Source of the DNA: Clostridiales bacterium UBA4696
GTDB lineage: Bacteria > Bacillota > Clostridia > Oscillospirales > Oscillospiraceae
Direction of reading: 5' to 3'
Length of the DNA stretch: 5,855 nt
Assembly: GCA_002404795.1 (NCBI GenBank)
Contig: DHKK01000146.1
Coordinates: 17,362 to 23,216 of the forward strand
Positions 1 through 3,321 of the stretch are shown piece after piece (the stretch's first letter is position 1; every line of letters begins with the position of its first letter). The notes under the pieces were generated by a model that searched no databases, was not told the origin of the DNA, and was given only the letters and a program-made list of their open reading frames with translations. Both the position numbers and the translations under genes were made by a program.

Positions 1-143
1 CCTGAGGGGTTAAGCCCCGCCGCCGCGGAAAGGCTCCCCTTTCAGGGGAGCTGTCGCCGCAGGCGACTGAGAGGTGGTCTCTTCCCAGCACGACCTCTCC
101 GTCTCGGCTTCACCGATCCACCTCCCCTGGAAGGGGAGGCTTT
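1..143 (+). repeat. Five-hairpin repeat element, copy 1 (core 29-143)
   Basis: The core runs from AAAGGCTCCCCT (29) to AGGGGAGGCTTT (132-143), so its ends form an imperfect terminal inverted repeat. Inside are consecutive hairpins: A 33-40/44-51, B 54-58/62-66, C 69-75/93-99 with a 17-nt loop, D 104-107/113-116 (degraded here) and E 121-128/132-139. The same series occurs at 2997-3116 and, inverted, at 5700-5817. Bases 1-28 are also shared with copy 3 as its reverse complement at 5818-5844, so the unit extends beyond the core and possibly beyond the window. This copy overlaps the 3' end of the minus-strand gene ending at 42. I know of no formal name for the family. It could be a MITE-like or REP-like element; no target duplication is evident. 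Confidence 0.88.
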
Positions 144-668
144 GGGCTTTCCTTCCTTTCTCCTCCTCCGATACAGCACCGTCAGCCTGTCCAGGCAGAG
201 GTCGTAGAGGAGGAAGAGGGCGAGGCCGAGGGCGGCGGTGGCCCAGAGGAGGGCGGGGGCGGTGGCAAAGAGCTCCGTGACGACGGCCTCCAGCCGCAGC
301 ACGAACAGCAAAAACGCGTACTCCGCGCCGACCGCCGCGATGGCGAGAAGGAGCTTGGCCGCGAGGCGCAGCGGCTTCCGTTTGATCGCGTCGAAGCGCG
401 GCTTGACGATCGGGTAGTAGCCGAGGAAGACGAACAGCAGCGCCGACTCCTTATCCGGCCCCAGCAGCGTCCCGAGCACGGCAATCGCCGCGTAGCAGCT
501 CCAGACGACGCTCCTTCGGCAATTCTCCCGCACCGGCAGCAGCACCGCCGACGCCAGGATCGGGCACGCGTACAGCGCCAGCGGTACGATGCCGCCAAGG
601 CACAGAAACACGACGCCCAGCGCCGTGAACATCCCGCCGAGCGCCAGCTCTTTTGCAGTGCTTTTCAT
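42..668 (-). CDS. Multi-pass membrane protein of unknown function, C-terminus from repeat
   Basis: The 208-residue product is strongly hydrophobic, with about five or six likely membrane segments (roughly residues 8-27, 30-47, 54-70, 75-90, 104-125, 137-157). A conserved-looking stretch, PDKESALLFVFLGYYPIVKP, falls at residues 71-90. It resembles a family of clostridial membrane proteins that I recall as hypothetical or loosely linked to ECF transporter S components; I cannot name a substrate. The start is supported by an AAGGA site 9 nt upstream and a TATAAT box at 704-709. The natural protein probably ends near residue 175 after a run of Arg/Lys. Residues 176-208 and the TGA stop (42-44) are encoded by the repeat copy, giving a basic low-complexity tail. 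The gene diverges from the regulator at 901. It is probably real; its function is unknown. Confidence 0.8.
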   Translation of the reverse strand: MKSTAKELALGGMFTALGVVFLCLGGIVPLALYACPILASAVLLPVRENCRRSVVWSCYAAIAVLGTLLGPDKESALLFVFLGYYPIVKPRFDAIKRKPLRLAAKLLLAIAAVGAEYAFLLFVLRLEAVVTELFATAPALLWATAALGLALFLLYDLCLDRLTVLYRRRRKEGKPKASPSRGGGSVKPRRRGRAGKRPPLSRLRRQLP

Positions 669-703
669 GATATCGGTTCCTTTCCGGTGTATATTTTGAA
701 GAT

Positions 704-732
704 ATTATAGCAGAAGACCGGCCGGAAGAAAA
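704..732 (-). promoter_or_regulatory. Promoter of the membrane protein gene
   Basis: On the minus strand a perfect TATAAT lies at 704-709. At a 17-nt spacing the -35 position (727-732) reads TTTTCT, a weak match. The predicted start near 697 leaves a leader of about 30 nt before the ATG at 668. One arm of the inverted repeat 717-751 falls inside the spacer. Confidence 0.55.
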
Positions 733-751
733 CCGTCGGATCCCGGCCGGT
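717..751. promoter_or_regulatory. Inverted repeat, possible operator
   Basis: ACCGGCCGG at 717-725 is the exact reverse complement of CCGGCCGGT at 743-751, with a 17-nt spacer. The arms lie 26 nt apart start to start and flank the weak -35 position of the minus-strand promoter, which suits a protein-binding site. No T run follows on either strand, and the genes on each side diverge, so a terminator is unlikely. The binding protein is unknown. Confidence 0.45.
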
Positions 752-783
752 GCACAGACGGGGCAAAACGCGCGAAAAAAAGC

Positions 784-812
784 TTGACAGCATGGGTTAG
801 AGGTGTTAAACT
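784..812 (+). promoter_or_regulatory. Promoter of the DtxR-like regulator operon
   Basis: A perfect TTGACA lies at 784-789. After a 17-nt spacer, TAAACT at 807-812 matches the -10 consensus at four of six bases. An A-rich run (about 775-781) just upstream resembles an UP element. The predicted start is near 819, giving a leader of about 80 nt before the ATG at 901. Confidence 0.65.
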
Positions 813-837
813 ATCGGAAGGTTAGAGATGACTAACC
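795..837. promoter_or_regulatory. Tandem operator-like sites with GGTTAG half-sites
   Basis: A perfect palindrome, GGTTAG (820-825), six bases, CTAACC (832-837), covers the predicted transcription start. A second, imperfect site has GGTTAG at 795-800 with TAAACT at 807-812, the same 6-nt spacing and a start offset of 25 bp, and it overlaps the -10 box. The half-site is the same as that in DtxR/IdeR boxes (GGTTAG/CTAACC), and the first gene downstream encodes a DtxR-like protein, so autoregulation is the natural inference. The 6-nt gap differs from the classical DtxR box, where the halves nearly touch. Confidence 0.6.
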
Positions 838-900
838 AAAAGAAAAAAACACCACCAAAACGCCGCGCCCGCTTTCCCGGCGCAGGACCGGAGGTTCCAA

Positions 901-1293
901 ATGACGAACGCACCCAAGCCGCTGACCGCGTCTGCAATCAAATATCTGCTGGTCCTGCTCGAGCTGTGCAAGAACGAGACGGGCGCGCGGTGCATGGATA
1001 TCGCCGGGCAGCTGCACGTGACGAAGCCGAGCGTGCATTCCATGATCGGGAATCTGTGCAGCGCGGGGCTGGCGGAGAAGAAAAAATACGGCAACGTCTT
1101 TCTGACGCCCGCGGGCCGGGCCGAGGCCGAGCGCTATGCGGGCTGCTGTCAGCAGCTGTCCGGACGGATGCAGCAGTTGCTGGGTCTGAACGCCGAGGAT
1201 GCACACAGCGCGGCCTGCGCCGTGCTTGCGCAGCTGCCCCGGCTGCCGGAGCAGCTGCAGACAAGAAAGGAAGGGGCATCATGGAGCTTTTGA
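901..1293 (+). CDS. DtxR/MntR-like winged-helix regulator, metal ligands largely lost
   Basis: The 130-residue protein reads as the N-terminal two domains of the DtxR/MntR family: a winged helix (about residues 12-72, recognition helix near TKPSVHSMIGNL at 41-52, wing and LTPAGRAEAER at 68-78) and a helical dimerisation domain (73-112, with LLGLNAEDAHSAACAVL). By eye, MntR D8, E11, H77, E102 and H103 align with Lys14, Leu17, Gln84, Leu109 and Ala110. Cys106 aligns with DtxR Cys102 and His102 with DtxR His98. Six cysteines are present in total. The start at 901 has GGAGG at 890-894, 6 nt away. MntR is about 142 residues, so this length fits that shorter class. The 3' end overlaps the next gene by 13 nt. 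A tandem operator-like site at its promoter suggests autoregulation. The family assignment is fairly secure; the signal sensed is unknown, and a MarR-like reading fits less well. Confidence 0.82.
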   Translation: MTNAPKPLTASAIKYLLVLLELCKNETGARCMDIAGQLHVTKPSVHSMIGNLCSAGLAEKKKYGNVFLTPAGRAEAERYAGCCQQLSGRMQQLLGLNAEDAHSAACAVLAQLPRLPEQLQTRKEGASWSF

Positions 1294-1373
1294 CGTCTGT
1301 TTTGGTAGCCGGAGGGATCTGCGTCTGCATCGGCGCGGTCAAGGCCGTCTGCCGGAGACTGAACCGGAAATAA
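1281..1373 (+). CDS. 30-residue Cys-containing single-pass membrane peptide
   Basis: The peptide begins MELLTSVLVAGG and ends RRLNRK. Residues 3-23 form one likely membrane helix containing Cys14, Cys16 and Cys24 (near its end), followed by a basic tail, which predicts an N-out/C-in or simple anchor topology. The start is supported by an AAGGAAGGGG site just upstream (1267-1276), and the gene overlaps the regulator's last 13 nt in another frame, so the two are probably translationally coupled. A strong terminator follows 6 nt after the stop. Small Cys-bearing membrane peptides next to iron regulators or FeoB are known, but I see no true similarity to the FeoB-associated Cys-rich family. Its function is unknown; the start signal and operon position make it likely to be a real gene. 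Confidence 0.6.
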   Translation: MELLTSVLVAGGICVCIGAVKAVCRRLNRK

Positions 1374-1378
1374 GAAAC

Positions 1379-1414
1379 GCCCGCGGCATGATTGCATGCC
1401 GCGGGCTGTTTTTA
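1379..1414 (+). terminator. Intrinsic terminator after the regulator operon
   Basis: A perfect 12-bp stem pairs 1379-1390 with 1395-1406 around the loop ATTG, followed by TGTTTTTA. It sits between convergent genes. On the minus strand the stem is followed by GTTTCTTATTT, so it may also end the phosphatase transcript from the other side. Confidence 0.9.
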
Positions 1415-2062
1415 TCCGTTGCAGATGGCCTGATAAAGCGCGTCCACTGTGTCGCAGATGCACGTCGCTCCGGCTTGCTCCAGCACATCCCGGTCGCGGA
1501 AGCCCCAGCTGACCGAGATGCAGGGCAGCGCCGCGTTCTGCGCGGTCTGCAGGTCGACCTCGGAGTCGCCGATGTAGACGGTGCGCAGCCCCTCCGCTCC
1601 CAGCTGATGGATGACGGCGAAGACCGAATCCGGCGCGGGCTTTTTCCGCACGCCGTCCTTCGCCCCGGCGGAGGCGGCGAGCAGACCCGGGAAATACTGC
1701 GCCGCGAGCGTCTGCACGGCGTAGTCCGGCTTGTTCGATACCAGCGCGCAGACCACGCCCTGTGCCTGCAGCTTCTGCAGCAGCGGGAGGATCCCGTCAT
1801 ACGGCGCGGTCAGGTCGGCGCAGTGCTTGGCGTAATAGGGATTGAAGGCTTCGTAGACGGCGTCCATCTGCGCCTCGTTCGTCCCGGCCGGGACGGCGCG
1901 TTCGACGAGCTTCCGGATGCCGTTGCCGACGAAGGCGCGGACCTCCGCCATCGACCGCGGGGCGAAGCCCTGCGTGCCGAGCGCGTAGTTGATGCCCTGC
2001 CGCAGGTCGGCCAGCGTGTCAAGGAGCGTGCCGTCAAGATCAAAGATCGCAAGCTGATACAT
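1412..2062 (-). CDS. HAD-family phosphatase, phosphoglycolate phosphatase-like
   Basis: The 216-residue protein has all four HAD motifs. Motif I is FDLDGTLLDT, with nucleophile Asp8 and acid/base Asp10. Motif II is LVSNK, with Ser109. Motif III is the Lys in RKKPAP (Lys141). Motif IV is YIGDSEVD, with Asp166 and Asp170. The segment between motif I and motif II (about residues 15-85) is the alpha-helical cap of subfamily IA. The length and overall pattern fit Gph/PgmB-type cytosolic phosphatases that act on small phosphorylated metabolites such as 2-phosphoglycolate. The family is broad in substrate, so no gene symbol is given. The ATG at 2062 has only a modest AAAGTGAG ribosome site, but it sits where the family N-terminus starts. 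A consensus promoter lies just upstream, shared divergently with the methyltransferase gene. Confidence 0.9.
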   Translation of the reverse strand: MYQLAIFDLDGTLLDTLADLRQGINYALGTQGFAPRSMAEVRAFVGNGIRKLVERAVPAGTNEAQMDAVYEAFNPYYAKHCADLTAPYDGILPLLQKLQAQGVVCALVSNKPDYAVQTLAAQYFPGLLAASAGAKDGVRKKPAPDSVFAVIHQLGAEGLRTVYIGDSEVDLQTAQNAALPCISVSWGFRDRDVLEQAGATCICDTVDALYQAICNG

Positions 2063-2095
2063 GGTGCATTCTCACTTTCTGCGTTTCTACCCGCG

Positions 2096-2124
2096 ATTAT
2101 AAAGTTGCGGCCGGCACTTGTCAA
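2096..2124 (-). promoter_or_regulatory. Consensus promoter of the phosphatase gene
   Basis: On the minus strand, TTGACA (2119-2124) and TATAAT (2096-2101) are both perfect and separated by exactly 17 nt. The predicted start near 2089 gives a leader of about 27 nt. It is interlocked with the plus-strand promoter at 2105-2133. Confidence 0.85.
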
Positions 2125-2133
2125 TGCTATAAT
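2105..2133 (+). promoter_or_regulatory. Extended -10 promoter of the RNA methyltransferase gene
   Basis: TTGCGG (2105-2110), a 17-nt spacer and a perfect TATAAT (2128-2133) preceded by TGC, an extended -10 element. The predicted start near 2140 gives a leader of about 29 nt. Its -35 box lies inside the spacer of the opposing phosphatase promoter. Confidence 0.75.
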
Positions 2134-2168
2134 ACTGCTGAAAAAACAGACAAAAGGAAGAAAAAATT

Positions 2169-2975
2169 ATGGATCTGCGCAGGATCACCGACTTTGACGC
2201 GCCGGAGCTGGACGTGTATGCCCGCCTGACGGAAAATCAGCTGCTCAACCGGGCCGACCCGCAGAACGCCCTGTTCGTGGCGGAAAGCCCGCTGGTCATC
2301 GGCCGGGCGCTGGACGCCGGGTGCGAGCCGGTGTCGTTTCTGATGGAGACGAAGCACGTGACCGGCAAGGGCGCGGCGCTGCTGTCCCGCTGCCCCGGCG
2401 TGCCGGTCTACGCGGCGGAGGAGGCCGTGCTGACGAAGCTCACGGGCTTTCATCTCACGCGCGGGATGCTCTGCGCCATGCGGCGGCCGCCGCTGGCGGA
2501 CCCGGCGGCGGTGCTGCGGGGCGCGACGCGCGTGGCGGTGCTGGAAAACGTGATGAACCCGACGAACCTCGGCGCGATCTTCCGTTCCGCCGCGGCGCTG
2601 GGAATGGACGCGGTGCTGCTGACGAGCGCGGGGAGCGATCCTTTGTACCGCCGCGCCATCCGCGTGAGCATGGGCACGGTCTTTCAGGTGCCGTGGGCGT
2701 ATGTGCCGGAGGATTGGCCGGCGCTGCTGCGCGCGCAGGGCTTCCGGACGGCGGCCATGGCGCTGCGCGACGACTCCGTCCGCCTCGACGATCCGCGCCT
2801 GACGCAGGCGGAGAAGCTCGCCGTCGTCATGGGCACGGAGGGCGACGGGCTCGCGGACGCGACGATTGCCGCCTGCGACTTCACCGTCCGCATCCCCATG
2901 CACCACGGCGTCGACTCCCTCAACGTCGCCGCCGCCAGCGCCGTCGCCTTCTACCAGCTCGGCCGCCGCGCGTGA
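2169..2975 (+). CDS. TrmH/SpoU-family RNA 2'-O-ribose methyltransferase
   Basis: The 268-residue protein carries the three SPOUT motifs of the TrmH family: motif 1 ENVMNPTNLGAIFRSAAALG (residues 126-145, with Asn133 and Arg139), motif 2 VVMGTEGDGL (219-228) and motif 3 IPMHHGVDSLNVAAA (242-256), which together form the trefoil-knot site for S-adenosylmethionine. Residues 1-110 match the substrate-binding domain seen in RlmB-like and TsnR-like members (FVAESPLVIGRAL at 36-48). The expected role is methylating a ribose 2'-hydroxyl in rRNA or tRNA in the cytoplasm; the exact nucleotide cannot be read from sequence. The start is supported by AGGAAG 8 nt upstream and an extended -10 promoter. The length is normal for the family. 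Repeat copy 2 begins immediately after the stop and probably supplies the terminator. Confidence 0.92.
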   Translation: MDLRRITDFDAPELDVYARLTENQLLNRADPQNALFVAESPLVIGRALDAGCEPVSFLMETKHVTGKGAALLSRCPGVPVYAAEEAVLTKLTGFHLTRGMLCAMRRPPLADPAAVLRGATRVAVLENVMNPTNLGAIFRSAAALGMDAVLLTSAGSDPLYRRAIRVSMGTVFQVPWAYVPEDWPALLRAQGFRTAAMALRDDSVRLDDPRLTQAEKLAVVMGTEGDGLADATIAACDFTVRIPMHHGVDSLNVAAASAVAFYQLGRRA

Positions 2976-2978
2976 GCC

Positions 2979-3116
2979 CCCCGCCGCAGCGGCTCCAAAG
3001 GCTCCCCTCTCAGGGGAGCTGTCAGCCGTAGGCTGACTGAGAGGTCGTCGCAAATCTGCTGCAACCTCTCCGTCTCGGCGTTCCGCCGAGCCACCTCCCC
3101 TGAAAGGGGAGGCTTT
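2979..3116 (+). repeat. Five-hairpin repeat element, copy 2 (core 2997-3116)
   Basis: Same orientation as copy 1 and better preserved. Hairpins: A 3001-3008/3012-3019, B 3021-3027/3031-3037, C 3039-3045/3064-3070, D 3074-3080/3084-3090, E 3094-3101/3105-3112. The upstream extension CCCCGCCGCAGCGG (2979-2992) matches the flanks of copies 1 and 3. The element starts 3 nt after the methyltransferase stop codon. Relative to copy 1, hairpin B has gained an A on one side and a matching T on the other, so the pairing is kept. Confidence 0.9.
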
Positions 3117-3119
3117 TTT
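3094..3119 (+). terminator. Repeat-derived intrinsic terminator
   Basis: The last hairpin of repeat copy 2 (8 bp, CCTCCCCT/AGGGGAGG, loop GAA) is followed by C and then six T residues at 3114-3119. This is the only terminator-like signal after the methyltransferase gene on the plus strand. Confidence 0.65.
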
Positions 3120-3172
3120 GCGCGCTCTTGCAAAATTTTTTGTAAAAATCCCACAAAAATCCTATCCAATCC

Positions 3173-3201
3173 TTGCAACTGGAGGAAACGTGTGGTATGG
3201 T
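3173..3201 (+). promoter_or_regulatory. Likely promoter of the surface-protein gene
   Basis: TTGCAA (3173-3178) and TATGGT (3196-3201) are 17 nt apart, with TG one base upstream of the -10 box, making it an extended -10. The predicted start near 3208 gives a leader of about 114 nt. A weaker alternative is TTGTAA (3140-3145) with TATCCA (3163-3168). Confidence 0.5.
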
Positions 3202-3221
3202 TATGGCACAACCCCCAAAAT

Positions 3222-3301
3222 GCCAAAAGCGGGTACCCGCTTTTTCATCTGCAGTTTTCTGCAGATGATGTGTTTTTGCTGGTCCCGCTTTGGCAAAAAC
3301 A
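3222..3301 (+). promoter_or_regulatory. Structured 5' leader with alternative hairpins
   Basis: Three local hairpins are visible. The first is the 20-bp perfect palindrome at 3225-3244. The second is a 9-bp stem 3246-3254/3259-3267 with loop TTTT. The third is a 9-bp stem 3271-3279/3293-3301. In addition 3222-3233 can pair with 3284-3294 (11 bp, one bulged A), which excludes hairpins 1 and 3 but leaves hairpin 2 intact. The ribosome site at 3307-3313 follows directly. I recognise no known riboswitch or leader class. The first palindrome could instead be a DNA operator. Confidence 0.45.
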
Positions 3302-3321
3302 GATGCAAAGGAGAATGGACA

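Noticed and set aside
901..1293. MarR-family regulator
   Set aside because: The pattern LTPAGRAEAER followed by LLGLNAEDAHSAAC fits the DtxR/MntR wing and dimerisation helices better, and the protein lacks the N- and C-terminal helices expected of MarR.
828..1373. A 181-codon open frame overlapping the regulator, with a GGAAGG site upstream of its ATG
   Set aside because: Its product is Arg/Ala/Gly-rich with no recognisable domain, as expected of an out-of-frame reading of GC-rich DNA. The predicted transcript start near 819 leaves its ribosome site at the very 5' end. The regulator frame has family similarity and a better site. Only its last 30 codons are kept, as a separate gene.
2127..3053. 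Long minus-strand open frame opposite the methyltransferase gene
   Set aside because: Its translation is His/Arg/Ala-rich low complexity and mirrors the strong third-position GC bias of the real gene.
3118..3321. In-frame upstream extension of the surface protein by 68 codons
   Set aside because: The frame is merely open. The signal peptide, the strong ribosome site at 3307-3313 and the structured leader all place the start at 3322.
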